Source: Roseomonas sp. (lineage in GTDB: Bacteria > Pseudomonadota > Alphaproteobacteria > Acetobacterales > Acetobacteraceae). From it: 64,000 nt of DNA. Made by a program: the position numbers and the translations under genes. The notes below the pieces were generated by a model. It had not been told where the DNA came from. It ran no database searches and saw nothing but the letters and a program-made list of their open reading frames with translations. Positions 17,010 to 25,130 of this stretch are shown here, one piece after another (position 1 is the first letter of the stretch; each line of letters begins with the position of its first letter). The stretch is taken from contig JAPSLO010000001.1 in NCBI GenBank assembly GCA_031180725.1, positions 682,001-746,000 of the forward strand, written 5' to 3'.

Positions 17010-17888
17010 TCAGGCCGGCATCTTCACGCCCAGCCGCCCCGCCAGGTCCTGCACGAACTGCCAGGCCACGCGGCCGGAGCGGCCGCCGCGCGTCACGCTC
17101 CATTCCACCGCCTCGCGGTGCAGATCCTCCTGCCCGATCGGCAGGCCGAAGGCGGCGGCATAGCCCTCGATCATGGCGAAGAAGGTGTCCTGGTCGCAGT
17201 TGTGGAAGCCGATCCACAGGCCGAAGCGGTCGGAGAGGCTCACCTTCTCCTCCACCGCCTCGCCGGGGTTGATGGCGGTGCTGCGCTCATTCTCGATCAT
17301 GTCGCGCGGCATCAGGTGGCGGCGATTGCTGGTGGCGTAGAACAGCACATTCGCCGGGCGACCTTCGATGCCGCCGTCCAGCACGGATTTCAGCGCCTTG
17401 TAGTCGGCGTCCTCACGCTCGAAGGACAGGTCGTCGCAGAACACCAGGCAGCGCCGGTCCTGTGCGCGCAGCACGTTCAGCAGCTCGGGCAGGGTGCGGA
17501 TGTCCTCGCGATGGATCTCGATCAGCGCCAGCGATCCCGGCGCTTCCGCGTTCGCCGCCGCATGGGCGGCCTTCACCAGCGACGACTTGCCCATGCCGCG
17601 CGCGCCCCACAGCATGGCGTTGTTGGCCGGCAGGCCGCGGGCGAAGCGCAACGTGTTCTCCAGCAGGATAGCCTTCTGCCGCTCCACCCCCTTCAGCAGC
17701 ACGATGTCCACCGCCGCCACCCGCGGCACCGGCGCCAGGCGCGGGATGGGGTGCGGATGCCAGACGAAGGCATCGGCGCCCGCCAGGCTGGGGCGGGCCG
17801 GCGGGACCGGGGCGATGCGTTCTAGCGCCTCGGCGATCCGCGTCAGCACGGGCAACAGGGCGGGATCGGAAAGGGCGGCATCGGCCAC
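17010..17888 (-). CDS. DUF815-family ATP-binding protein (AAA-like)
   Basis: This 292-residue P-loop protein has Walker A GARGMGKSS (about 95-103), Walker B LVFCDDLSF (about 148-156) and a sensor-like TSNRRHL. DUF815 proteins are conserved in alphaproteobacteria near yajC, but their role is unknown. The GTG at 17888 (VADAALSDP) is preferred over an ATG at 17963, which would leave only 23 nt to the divergent yajC start and adds atypical residues; GGAAG precedes the GTG. Confidence 0.85.
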   Translation of the reverse strand: MADAALSDPALLPVLTRIAEALERIAPVPPARPSLAGADAFVWHPHPIPRLAPVPRVAAVDIVLLKGVERQKAILLENTLRFARGLPANNAMLWGARGMGKSSLVKAAHAAANAEAPGSLALIEIHREDIRTLPELLNVLRAQDRRCLVFCDDLSFEREDADYKALKSVLDGGIEGRPANVLFYATSNRRHLMPRDMIENERSTAINPGEAVEEKVSLSDRFGLWIGFHNCDQDTFFAMIEGYAAAFGLPIGQEDLHREAVEWSVTRGGRSGRVAWQFVQDLAGRLGVKMPA

Positions 17889-17986
17889 GGCGGTCTTCCG
17901 GTGGAATGGGTTGACGACAGGGGGGCGGAAGCTAGGTTGCGCGCCGACACGCCGCAATCCCAACAGCAGATACGGACGCGCCCGCC

Positions 17987-18346
17987 ATGTGGATCAACCC
18001 TGCCTACGCCCAGGATGCGGCCGCCGTCGGCGGCGCCGGCGCCATGGTCATGCAGCTTCTGCCGCTGATCCTGATCTTCGCGGTCTTCTACTTTCTGCTG
18101 ATCCGTCCCCAGCAGAAGAAGATGAAGGAACACCGCACCATGCTCAGCGCGCTGAAGCGCAACGACAAGGTGGTGACCGCGGGCGGCATCGTCGGCACGG
18201 TGACGAAGGTGCGCGACGACAGCGACGAGGTCGAGGTGGAGATCGCGCCGAATGTCCGCGTGACGGTGGTGCGCGGCACGATCAGCAGCGTGGTTCGCCC
18301 GCCCGCCCCGGCGAACGATGCCAAGCCCGCCGTCAAGGAAGGCTGA
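17987..18346 (+). CDS. yajC: Preprotein translocase accessory subunit YajC
   Basis: This 119-residue protein has one membrane helix (about 22-41) followed by IRPQQKKMKEH and the conserved GDKVVTAGGIVGTV-type core (here NDKVVTAGGIVGTVTKV), the YajC signature. It associates with SecDF at the inner membrane. secD and secF, which often follow, are absent: the next gene is an isochorismatase after 171 bases. It is divergent from the DUF815 gene. Confidence 0.93.
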   Translation: MWINPAYAQDAAAVGGAGAMVMQLLPLILIFAVFYFLLIRPQQKKMKEHRTMLSALKRNDKVVTAGGIVGTVTKVRDDSDEVEVEIAPNVRVTVVRGTISSVVRPPAPANDAKPAVKEG

Positions 18347-18400
18347 GGCACCCGATACGCCGGGCCGAAGGGCCTGGCCTCAGAACGGCTCCGGTCCATG

Positions 18401-18439
18401 AGGCAGGAATCCATGCAGTCGTTGCATGGATTCCTGCCT
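18401..18439. repeat. Perfect 17-bp hairpin downstream of yajC
   Basis: AGGCAGGAATCCATGCA (18401-18417) is followed by the loop GTCGT and by its perfect reverse complement (18423-18439). It lies 54 nt after the yajC stop and 78 nt before the isochorismatase start. The arms are much less GC-rich than their surroundings and there is no T-run. It could terminate yajC transcription or be a protein-binding palindrome. Confidence 0.6.
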
Positions 18440-18517
18440 GACCCACGCGGCGGGCATGCTGCCCGGATCGCGCGCGGCGGGGCAGCCTGACCTGCATCGC
18501 AACGGAGCCGTCCCCTC

Positions 18518-19111
18518 ATGTCCGCCAAGACCCTGCTGCAGCTCGCCGGCGCGCCGCTGCATCCCGCCCCGCTCGGCGCCGCCGCGCTGGTGGTGATCGA
18601 TGCCCAGGGCGAATACCGCGAGGGACCGCTGGCGCTGCCCGGCCTGGTGCCGGCGCTGGAGCGGCTTTCGGTGCTGCTGGACGCCGCGCGCAGGGCGGGC
18701 GCGCTGGTGATCCATGTGGCGCATAAGGGCCGCGCCGGCGGGCTGTTCGACCGCGCCGGCCCCGGCGGCGCCATCCTGCCCGAGGCCGCACCGCTTCCCG
18801 GCGAAACGGTGGTGGAAAAGGGCCTGCCCAATGCCTTCGCCGGCACCGACCTCGCCGGGCTGCTGGCCGCCACCGGCCGCAAGGAGCTGCTGCTGGCCGG
18901 CTTCATGACCCATATGTGCGTCAGTTCCACCGCGCGGGCAGGGCTCGATCTCGGCTTCCGGGTGACGGTCGCTGCCGATGCCTGCGCCACGCGAGCGCTG
19001 CCTGGCGTAGCCGGCGGCCCGGAGCTGGCGGCGGACCAGGTGCATGCGGTGGCGCTGGCCGAACTGGCGGACCGCTTCGCGATCGTGGCGCCGGTCAGCG
19101 CAATCGGCTGA
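18518..19111 (+). CDS. Isochorismatase-family cysteine hydrolase
   Basis: The 197-residue protein carries the full isochorismatase-like triad: D28 in VVIDAQ, K101 in VVEKGLPNAF and C134 in GFMTHMCVSSTAR. Members hydrolyse small amides or related bonds (nicotinamide, N-carbamoyl compounds, isochorismate), so the substrate cannot be named. GGAG lies about 13 nt before the ATG. There is no operon partner: a hairpin lies upstream and decayed DNA downstream. Confidence 0.88.
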   Translation: MSAKTLLQLAGAPLHPAPLGAAALVVIDAQGEYREGPLALPGLVPALERLSVLLDAARRAGALVIHVAHKGRAGGLFDRAGPGGAILPEAAPLPGETVVEKGLPNAFAGTDLAGLLAATGRKELLLAGFMTHMCVSSTARAGLDLGFRVTVAADACATRALPGVAGGPELAADQVHAVALAELADRFAIVAPVSAIG

Positions 19112-19211
19112 AGTGGCTTCCGGAAGGGGCTCCACCCCTTCCGGCCGATTCCCGCCCGGGGGAAGCCTGCTGCATCGGGCAGGGAGAAAGTCGCAGCAGC
19201 AATCCCCAGCC

Positions 19212-19392
19212 TCACCTCGCCAGGGGCGCTCGCGTGGTGGCGGACAAGGCTGGATTTATAGCGAAGTGGCGCGCCACGATCCCGCTGATGCCTGAAGCCA
19301 CCAGCCGCGCGGCGTGCTTCTGCCGGTAGCGTTCCGCCGAGGCCGCGTCGCGGAACAGGTAGATGCCGCCAGCCCGCCGCTCCTCGCTCTGC
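19212..19392 (-). pseudogene. Decayed YdhR-like monooxygenase gene fragment
   Basis: On the minus strand one frame reads RRAGGIYLFRDAASAERY and continues to ARLVASGISGIVARHFAINP before a TGA at 19214-19212. This matches the C-terminal half of the YdhR family (E. coli YdhR has AGGIYLFTDEKSALAY here, from memory). The N-terminal half is absent: upstream of about 19392 the frame breaks and no start with a ribosome site exists. It is therefore a truncated, probably frameshifted remnant. The product, if intact, would be a small dimeric mono-oxygenase-like protein. Confidence 0.55.
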
Positions 19393-19419
19393 CCTGAAGA
19401 GGTCGCCGAGGACCTTCGT

Positions 19420-19600
19420 GGTCAATGTACGTCGATGACCCCCGTGATGGGAGCGGGCAAAACGCGCCGTGATCAACCGAGCATACTGCGGCACCGCACG
19501 GCCGAGTTCATCCGCTTCCCGAAGTCCTTCCGCTGGACGGCCTCCCCCGACATCATCGTCAGCACGCCCCGCCGCAGAAAGCGCCCGCGGCAGCTATCGC
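19420..19600 (+). pseudogene. Possible remnant of an IS630-type transposase
   Basis: A plus-strand frame contains LRHRTAEFIRFPKSFRW followed by SPDIIV, resembling the IS630 transposase stretch RHRxxEFIRFLxxID...P...IxxIxDN. The following DNY motif and the rest of the enzyme are absent, and no terminal inverted repeats were found. If correct, an insertion here would explain the neighbouring broken YdhR-like gene. The match is short and from memory, so confidence is low. Confidence 0.3.
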
Positions 19601-19624
19601 ACCGCAATGGGAGGAGGCCTGGGC

Positions 19625-20188
19625 ATGAGCACATCCGTCCTTTTCTGGCGCCGGAAGGATGTCGAAGGCCTCGAACGTCTGGAACTCACGATCGGGCCTG
19701 ACGGGGTCATGGCGACCTCCTCGGTGATTTGCCTCGGGGCTGGCGGCTTCCGCCTCGACCACCGCTGGCATCTCGGCCCCGACTGGCGCGCCCAATCCGT
19801 CGCCGTCGAACGCTGGAACGCGCAAGGCCATGGGGCCCTGCGCCTGGAGCGCGCCGGGACCGGTTGGCGGGTGAACGGCACGCCGCGGCCAGACCTTGAC
19901 GGCGCCGAGGAGCCGGACCTCTCGGTCACTCCCTTCTGCAATACCCTTCCCATCCGCAGGACGCCGGAAGGCACTGGAGAGAGCCTGACCCTCGACATTG
20001 CCTTCATCGACGGGCCCGCGCTGACTGTCGCGCGGTCGCGGCAGCGCTATGACCGGCAGGGACCGGCGCGCCTGCGCTACGTCGATCTCGGCCTGTCGCG
20101 CGGTTTCGAAGCGGATCTCGTGGTGGACGAGGCTGGACTGGTGCTGAACTACGAGCACCTGTTCGAGCGGGTGGCGCCGCCTGCCTGA
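19625..20188 (+). CDS. Putative glycolipid-binding protein (DUF1089 type)
   Basis: This 187-residue protein resembles the putative glycolipid-binding family: a beta-rich protein opening with an FWRRKDVEGLERLEL-type strand and ending with RYVDLGLSRGFEADLVVDEAGLVLNYEHLFER, the typical C-terminal LV(D)..GLV..Y..LF. Its role is only inferred from the family name. An excellent Shine-Dalgarno (GGGAGGAGG) precedes ATG 19625, so the longer frame from 19469 is rejected. It stands alone next to decayed DNA, which suggests an acquired or accessory gene. Confidence 0.75.
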   Translation: MSTSVLFWRRKDVEGLERLELTIGPDGVMATSSVICLGAGGFRLDHRWHLGPDWRAQSVAVERWNAQGHGALRLERAGTGWRVNGTPRPDLDGAEEPDLSVTPFCNTLPIRRTPEGTGESLTLDIAFIDGPALTVARSRQRYDRQGPARLRYVDLGLSRGFEADLVVDEAGLVLNYEHLFERVAPPA

Positions 20189-20516
20189 CGGCGGTTGCCT
20201 CGGCGCGGTTCGACGGAAGCCCGCTCCGCCCGCGGCGCCGGCGCTGCACCGGAGCGTCCGCACGCCGCCGCGCCTCTCCTGTTCGGGCACCGACACCTCT
20301 GCCGCCTGTCCGCCGGCCCTTGCCGCGCGGGCGCGTATCCGCGTGCCTGGCCTGGGGCGGAGTCCGGATCGCGACCGTACGGCTTGGCGGCCGCTACGCC
20401 ATTGGCGGGCTCGGTTGACGCCGCACTGCCCGGGCCGGACTGTCCGAACGCAGCTGCCGGCCGATCAAGCGGCCCTAGAAGAACGGCAAAGGCCGGCAGG
20501 CAGGGGAGGAACGGGC
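20189..20516. other. 328-base intergenic region without recognised features
   Basis: This is very GC-rich DNA with open frames in several phases but no start with a ribosome site. The last bases carry CAGGGGAGGA, the ribosome site of the following hydrolase gene. No repeat, terminator or known RNA was recognised. Confidence 0.5.
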
Positions 20517-21335
20517 ATGACGGTACGGCGTGGGCTTGTGCGGACGCGCTTCGGCCACATCCATTACCGGAGGGCCGGGCAAGGGGAGAGCATCATGCTC
20601 TTCCACATCAACCAGCAGTCCTCCGCCCTCATGCTGGAACTGATGGCGGTGCTGAGCCCGCATCTGGATGTCGTGGCCATGGACTACCCGAGCCACGGCC
20701 ATTCGGACCACATCACGCAGCAGCCGCGGATCGAGGACTACGCCGACACCGCCCTGGAAGTCATGGACGCGCTCGGCATCGGCCGCACCCATGTGCTGGG
20801 AGAGGCGGTGGGATCAGCGGTCGCCACGGATTTTGCGGGACGGCATCCCGGCCGGGTGGGGAAGGCGATTCTCGTCAGTTGTCCCTTCGTGCCCGGGGTC
20901 CGGCCCAAGGGGACCGGCGGCGACATTCCGCGGCATACCAGGCCCGCCGACGCTTCCGGCTTCCCGCTGACGCGCACCAAGGAATTCCTGCTCGAGCACG
21001 ATCCCGAGCACGCGCCGATGCACCCCACCCAGTCCTGGATGGACCGGATCAATGTGGCGCAGATCGAGGCGGGCCGGGAGCGCTGGCAGGCGATCGACGC
21101 CCTGCACCTGTATGACCTGAAGGCCGGCCTGCAACGGATCGCCTGTCCCGTCCTGATGCTGACCGGCGAGCACTTCTACTTCATCCAGCACAAGGACGAG
21201 ATGCTGCGGCAGGTTCGCAACGGCCGCCTGTCCATCATCCCTGGCGGCCGCTTCTGCATGACCTGGGAGCGGGCCCAGGAGGTGGGAGAGGCGACGCTGG
21301 CCTTCCTGCGCGGCGACGGTCGCGCCGGCGCTTGA
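20517..21335 (+). CDS. Alpha/beta-hydrolase fold protein lacking the catalytic serine
   Basis: The 272-residue protein has the alpha/beta-hydrolase layout: a DYPSHGHSD strand-loop (56-64), the nucleophile elbow region THVLGEAVGSAVA (91-103) and a late PVLMLTGEHFYF strand. The elbow reads G-E-A-V-G, with Glu96 where Ser, Cys or Asp is expected, and the C-terminal His position reads GGRFCMTWE rather than GxGHxxxxE. It is therefore probably not a classical hydrolase, but a binding protein or an enzyme with altered chemistry. The ribosome site is excellent. Its neighbour (convergent) is a Bug-family binding protein. Confidence 0.75.
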   Translation: MTVRRGLVRTRFGHIHYRRAGQGESIMLFHINQQSSALMLELMAVLSPHLDVVAMDYPSHGHSDHITQQPRIEDYADTALEVMDALGIGRTHVLGEAVGSAVATDFAGRHPGRVGKAILVSCPFVPGVRPKGTGGDIPRHTRPADASGFPLTRTKEFLLEHDPEHAPMHPTQSWMDRINVAQIEAGRERWQAIDALHLYDLKAGLQRIACPVLMLTGEHFYFIQHKDEMLRQVRNGRLSIIPGGRFCMTWERAQEVGEATLAFLRGDGRAGA

Positions 21336-21358
21336 GGCGCGGCCCTCCCCCTGGCCCG

Positions 21359-22339
21359 CTACTGCCTGGGGATGCCGGCCTCGGCGATCACCTTGCCCCA
21401 GCGCGCCGTCTCGGACTGGACGAAGGCGCCGAACTGCGCCGGGCCCAGCGGCTCCGGCCGGACCCCGAGTTCCAGGAGCCGCGAGCTGATCTCGGGCAGA
21501 TTCACCGCCTTCACGATCTCCTGCCCCAGCCGTTCCACGATGTTGGCCGGCGTGCCGGCCGGCGCCGCGACGCCGTTGAAGCCTTCGACCTCATAGCCGG
21601 TCACGCCGGACTCGATCACCGTCGGCACTTGGGGCAAGGACGGGAAGCGCTTGGTGGAGCAGATCGCCAGCAGGCGCAGGCGGCCGCCGAGCACCTGGGG
21701 CAGCAGCGGCGCCAGCACCTCATTGGCGATCTGGACGTCGCCGGATGTGACCGCATTCATCAGGTCCGGCGTGGAACGGTAGGGCACCAGGGTCATGTCG
21801 GCGCCCGTCATGGTGCGAAGCAACTGCGAGCCGAGATGCTGGCCGCTGCCGACCGAGATCGAGCCGAGATTTACCGCACCCGGCCGCGCCCGGGCATCGG
21901 CCAGGACATCCTGCAGCGTGCGATAGGGGCTGGCCGCCCCGGTGTAGAAGGCATGGTCGAAGGTCGCGATCCTGCCAACCGGGGTGAAGTCCCGCGCGAT
22001 GTCGTAGGTGGCGGCGTGATACAGCGCGCGCGCGGTGGTGTTGGAGGTGGTGAGGAGCAGCAGCGTGTAGCCATCCGGCGGGCTGCGCAGGACGTTCTCG
22101 GCTGCCGGGATGCCGGCGGCGCCGGGGCGGTTGTCGATCACCACGGTCTGCCCCAGCGCCTCCCCGATCTTGGGCGCCACGAGCCGGGCCGTGATGTCGC
22201 CCACCCCGCCTGGCGCAAAGCCCAGGACGAGGCGGATCGGCCGGGAGGGCCAGGGTTCGCTCCTCTGCGCCAGGGCCGCGCGGCCGAGCACGGCCGTGGC
22301 GCCCAATCCGACCAGCAAGGCACGACGCTGTGTGGACAT
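21359..22339 (-). CDS. Bug/TctC-family extracytoplasmic substrate-binding protein
   Basis: This 326-residue periplasmic binding protein of the tripartite tricarboxylate transporter family starts with MSTQRRALLVGLGATAVLG and a cleavage-like ALAQ near residue 25. The paired arginines (R5-R6) and following hydrophobic stretch resemble a Tat signal, although Sec export is possible. Mature-protein signatures are RLVLGFAPGGVGDITAR, VVIDNRPGAAG and the late AAPAGTP. The family binds carboxylates. No TctA or TctB membrane genes lie nearby, so it is one of the many orphan Bug proteins. It converges on the altered hydrolase gene. Confidence 0.92.
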   Translation of the reverse strand: MSTQRRALLVGLGATAVLGRAALAQRSEPWPSRPIRLVLGFAPGGVGDITARLVAPKIGEALGQTVVIDNRPGAAGIPAAENVLRSPPDGYTLLLLTTSNTTARALYHAATYDIARDFTPVGRIATFDHAFYTGAASPYRTLQDVLADARARPGAVNLGSISVGSGQHLGSQLLRTMTGADMTLVPYRSTPDLMNAVTSGDVQIANEVLAPLLPQVLGGRLRLLAICSTKRFPSLPQVPTVIESGVTGYEVEGFNGVAAPAGTPANIVERLGQEIVKAVNLPEISSRLLELGVRPEPLGPAQFGAFVQSETARWGKVIAEAGIPRQ

Positions 22340-22675
22340 GCCGTTTCCCTCCCCGATTATCTTTGCTTAGGGGATCGTGGCGTATCGGGCGCCGCAGACC
22401 CAAGACAAAGATGCGGCCCGCTTGCCGGGCAGCGGAGGGAGGACTGTCACGCGCCGCCGCCTTCGCCTGGGGACGGCACTTTTCGGGAAATCACGCCCGC
22501 CTCGCCGGGCTTGGCGGCCTCATCTCGGGCAGGGCCAGGCTCGCCGGCCGAACGATTGAAACGCCGAAGGCGGAGGGTGTGGCGCCCTCCGCCTTCGGCG
22601 TTGAACTTCATCAGGGACTGCCGCCCCATGGCGGCCGGCGCGTCAGGGGAGGGCAGGGCCCTCCCCCCAACGGAT
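22340..22675. other. 336-base intergenic region upstream of the Bug gene and downstream of sodB
   Basis: Both flanking genes are on the minus strand. The region carries the promoter side of the Bug gene and, at 22560-22602, the sodB hairpin. A loose inverted pair ATCTTTG (22359-22365) and CAAAGAT (22406-22412) lies just before the Bug gene; its meaning is unclear. No gene was seen. Confidence 0.5.
22560..22602 (-). terminator. 18-bp hairpin, probable sodB terminator
   Basis: AACGCCGAAGGCGGAGGG (22560-22577) is the perfect reverse complement of 22585-22602, with a 7-nt loop. It lies 73 nt downstream of the sodB stop on the minus strand and is followed in that direction by TTCAATCGTT, a weak T-rich tail. 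An intrinsic terminator is the simplest reading. Confidence 0.65.
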
Positions 22676-23314
22676 TCAGGCGCTCTGCCCGCTCTGCAGC
22701 CCGCCCTTGTTGAGCAGCGTGGCGACCACTTCCCAGTCCACCAGCTTGTTCAGGAAGTTGTCGAGGTAGTTCGGGCGCACATTGCGGAAGTCCAGGTAGT
22801 AGGCGTGCTCCCACACATCGACGCCGAGGATCGGCGTGCCTTCGCCGGTGGAGATCGGGTTGGCGCCGTTCGGCGTCTTGGTCACCGCCAGCTTTCCGTC
22901 GGACTTGATGATCAGCCAGGCCCAGCCGGAGCCGAACTGCGTCACGCCGGCCTGCTTGAAGGCTTCCTTGAACTGGGCGACGCCGCCGAAGTCGCTGTTG
23001 ATCTTCGTTTCCAGCGCGCCCGGCAGCTTGTCTCCGCCGCCCTTGGGCGACATCACCTGCCAGAACAGGATGTGGTTCCAGTGCTGGCCGGCCTGGTTCA
23101 GCACGGGCAGCCCGTCGGCGCCCTGCTTGCCGGCCTCGGCCACGATCTGCTCCAGCGTCTTGCCCTGAAGGCCCTTGCTTTCGATCAGGCCGTTGAGCGC
23201 GGTGACATAGGCGTTGTGGTGCTTGCCGTGATGGAGCTCGAGCGTCTCCTGGCACATGCCCTGGCCGGCAAGGGCGTTGGTGGAATAGGGCAGGGGCGGC
23301 AGGGTGAACGGCAT
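22676..23314 (-). CDS. sodB: Superoxide dismutase (Fe type)
   Basis: This 212-residue enzyme disproportionates superoxide in the cytoplasm. Metal ligands are visible at H28 (LELHHGKHHNAY), H81 (HWNH), D166 and H170 (DVWEHAYYLD). The sequence GGVAQFKEAFKQAGVTQFGSGWAWL favours the iron type, but iron and manganese enzymes are not separable with certainty by eye. GGGAGAG precedes the ATG. It is divergent from the squalene-synthase-like gene. Confidence 0.95.
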   Translation of the reverse strand: MPFTLPPLPYSTNALAGQGMCQETLELHHGKHHNAYVTALNGLIESKGLQGKTLEQIVAEAGKQGADGLPVLNQAGQHWNHILFWQVMSPKGGGDKLPGALETKINSDFGGVAQFKEAFKQAGVTQFGSGWAWLIIKSDGKLAVTKTPNGANPISTGEGTPILGVDVWEHAYYLDFRNVRPNYLDNFLNKLVDWEVVATLLNKGGLQSGQSA

Positions 23315-23503
23315 GGGTCTCTCCCGTCTGGCACAATGGGCCGGCGACTGAGCTAGGCGTGGAAGCGGGGGGCGTCAACCGTACGGAGGCGAGGCGGTTG
23401 CAACGCGGGGCCCCTTCCACCGCGCTGCGGCTGCAACGGCCGGCGCCGCCGCCTGTTCCGGCGCGGCTTGCGCGCATCGCGCCGCGGCGCCATCAGCGCG
23501 CGC

Positions 23504-24310
23504 ATGGTTGAACCGCTGGCCGCCTTCGTCCGCGCGCATGACCCGGACCGGTTCCTCTGCGCGCTTTTCGCGCCGGCGGAGAAGCGTGGCGCGCTGTTCG
23601 CGCTGATCGCCTACAACCACGAACTGGCCCGCGCCCGCGAAGCCGCCAGCAACCCCATCGCCACGCTGATGCGCCTGCAATGGTGGCGCGACGCGGTGGA
23701 GGAAGCCGCCGCCGGCAAGCCCGCCCGCCGGCACGAGGTGGCCGCGCCGCTGCATGCCGCCATCGCGGACGGGTTGCTGGACCCGGCGGAACTCACCGCG
23801 CTGGCCGATGCGCGCGAAGCCGAGGCGGCGGAGGAAGGCATCGTTACCCGCAGCGCCTTCGCCGCGCATCTGCGCGGTACGGCAGGCGCCCTGGCGGTCG
23901 CGTCCGGCCGGCTGCTCGGCGCCGGCGGCGCGGCCCTGCCGGCCCTGCAGGCGATGGGCGCGGCCTATGGCCTGGCCGGCCTGCTGCGCAGCGTCGCGGC
24001 GCATGCGGCGCAGGGGCGCTGCCTGCTGCCGCATGATGCGCTGGCCGAGCATGGCCTGGCCCCGGAAGGCGTCATTGCCGCGCCCGAATCGGCCGCGCCG
24101 CTGGTGCGCACCCTGGCGGCCGAAGGTCAGGCGGCGCTGGCTGCGGTGCGGCCGGCGCTGGTGCCGCGCGGCGCCGTGGCGGCGGCGCTGCCGGCGGTAC
24201 TGGCACGGCGCGACCTGCGCCGGCTGGCCGCCGGTCAGCCCGTACCGGTGCCGCGCGGCTTCGGCGACAGGGCGGCCGTGGCCTTGGCCGGCTTCCGGGG
24301 GCGCGCGTGA
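23504..24310 (+). CDS. Squalene/phytoene-synthase-like protein (NDUFAF6-like group)
   Basis: The 268-residue protein has the all-helical trans-isoprenyl synthase fold signature of the short alphaproteobacterial group: FLCALFAPAEKRGALFALIAYNHELARARE and LMRLQWWRDAVEEA. The two Asp-rich DxxxD motifs needed for prenyl diphosphate condensation are not evident. Relatives include the mitochondrial complex I assembly factor NDUFAF6. An assembly or lipid-binding role is thus as likely as synthase activity. The start at 23504 (MVEPLAAFVRAHDP) matches relatives; ATG 23468 would add 12 residues. No clear Shine-Dalgarno is present. Confidence 0.75.
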   Translation: MVEPLAAFVRAHDPDRFLCALFAPAEKRGALFALIAYNHELARAREAASNPIATLMRLQWWRDAVEEAAAGKPARRHEVAAPLHAAIADGLLDPAELTALADAREAEAAEEGIVTRSAFAAHLRGTAGALAVASGRLLGAGGAALPALQAMGAAYGLAGLLRSVAAHAAQGRCLLPHDALAEHGLAPEGVIAAPESAAPLVRTLAAEGQAALAAVRPALVPRGAVAAALPAVLARRDLRRLAAGQPVPVPRGFGDRAAVALAGFRGRA

Positions 24311-24373
24311 AGCTTTCCCCGCCGCCGGCCGCGATGGCAGAGTTGCCGCCTCGCTCGGGAGGGGGAAGCCCGC

Positions 24374-25117
24374 ATGCGCCGCCGCACCCTGCTGTCCGCC
24401 AGCTTCGCCATGCCGGGCCTGGTCCTGGCCCAGGCGCCGGAACCACCCCTGGTCTTCGCCGCCGGCGCGGTGAAGCACGCGGTGGAGGAGCTTCTGGCGC
24501 TGCATCCCGGCCCCGCGCCCCGCGCCGAGTTCGACACCGTCGGCGCCCTGCGTGACCGCATCCTGGCCGGGGAGAGGCCGGATGTCGCGCTGCTGTCGGA
24601 TGACGCGATCGCTCGCCTGGCGGACCGGCGCCTGGTGACGGAGGACGGGATCGTCGCCATCGGCCGCACCGGCGTCGGCCTGGCCGCGCCCGCCGGCCGC
24701 CCGGCGCCCGACATCACCACGCCGGAAGCCTTCCGCGCCGCGCTGCTGGCCGCCGGCCGCATCGCCTATGCCGACCCTGCGCGCGGCGCGACGGCGGGGC
24801 GGCATGTGCAGGCGGTGCTGGAGCGGCTGGGCCTGCAGGAAGCGCTGCGGCCGAAGCTGCGCTTGGTGCCCTTCGGCGTGGAAGGCATCACGCTCGCCAG
24901 CCGGGGGGAGGTGGACTTCGCCTTCAGCCAGGCCACCGAGATCATCGGCCGCTCCGGCGTGCAGCTTGTCGGCCTGCTGCCGAATGCGCTGCAACTCTGG
25001 ACAGGCTACAGCGCCGCGGTGGTCCGGGACGGGGCGGTGGCGCGCAGTCTGCTGACGCTGCTCTCCGGCGAGGCGGCCCGCGCGGCCTTCGCCCGCATCG
25101 GCTTCCGTCCCGGCTGA
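24374..25117 (+). CDS. ModA-like periplasmic substrate-binding protein
   Basis: This 247-residue protein has a signal-like N terminus (MRRRTLLSASFAMPGLVLAQ) and a type II periplasmic-binding fold resembling molybdate-binding ModA: LVFAAGAVKHAVEEL, DVALLSDDAIARLADR, IAYADPARGATAGRHVQAVLERLG and EVDFAFSQATEI. Similar proteins occur without a permease and their ligand is uncertain. A GGGAGGGGG run precedes the ATG. It follows the synthase-like gene by 63 nt on the same strand and converges on bpt. Confidence 0.8.
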   Translation: MRRRTLLSASFAMPGLVLAQAPEPPLVFAAGAVKHAVEELLALHPGPAPRAEFDTVGALRDRILAGERPDVALLSDDAIARLADRRLVTEDGIVAIGRTGVGLAAPAGRPAPDITTPEAFRAALLAAGRIAYADPARGATAGRHVQAVLERLGLQEALRPKLRLVPFGVEGITLASRGEVDFAFSQATEIIGRSGVQLVGLLPNALQLWTGYSAAVVRDGAVARSLLTLLSGEAARAAFARIGFRPG

Positions 25118-25130
25118 GGTCTTCGGCCGC

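Larger units (their letters stand above)
19112..19624. other. 513-base gene-poor scar region
   Basis: There is no intact gene between the isochorismatase and the glycolipid-binding protein. The region holds the YdhR-like fragment (minus) and the possible transposase fragment (plus). Its last 16 bases include the ribosome site GGGAGGAGG (19609-19617) for the next gene. Confidence 0.6.

Noticed and set aside
20195-21115. 306-residue plus-strand frame overlapping the altered hydrolase
   Set aside because: It is a shadow of the hydrolase in another phase, rich in Arg, Ala and Gly with no ribosome site.
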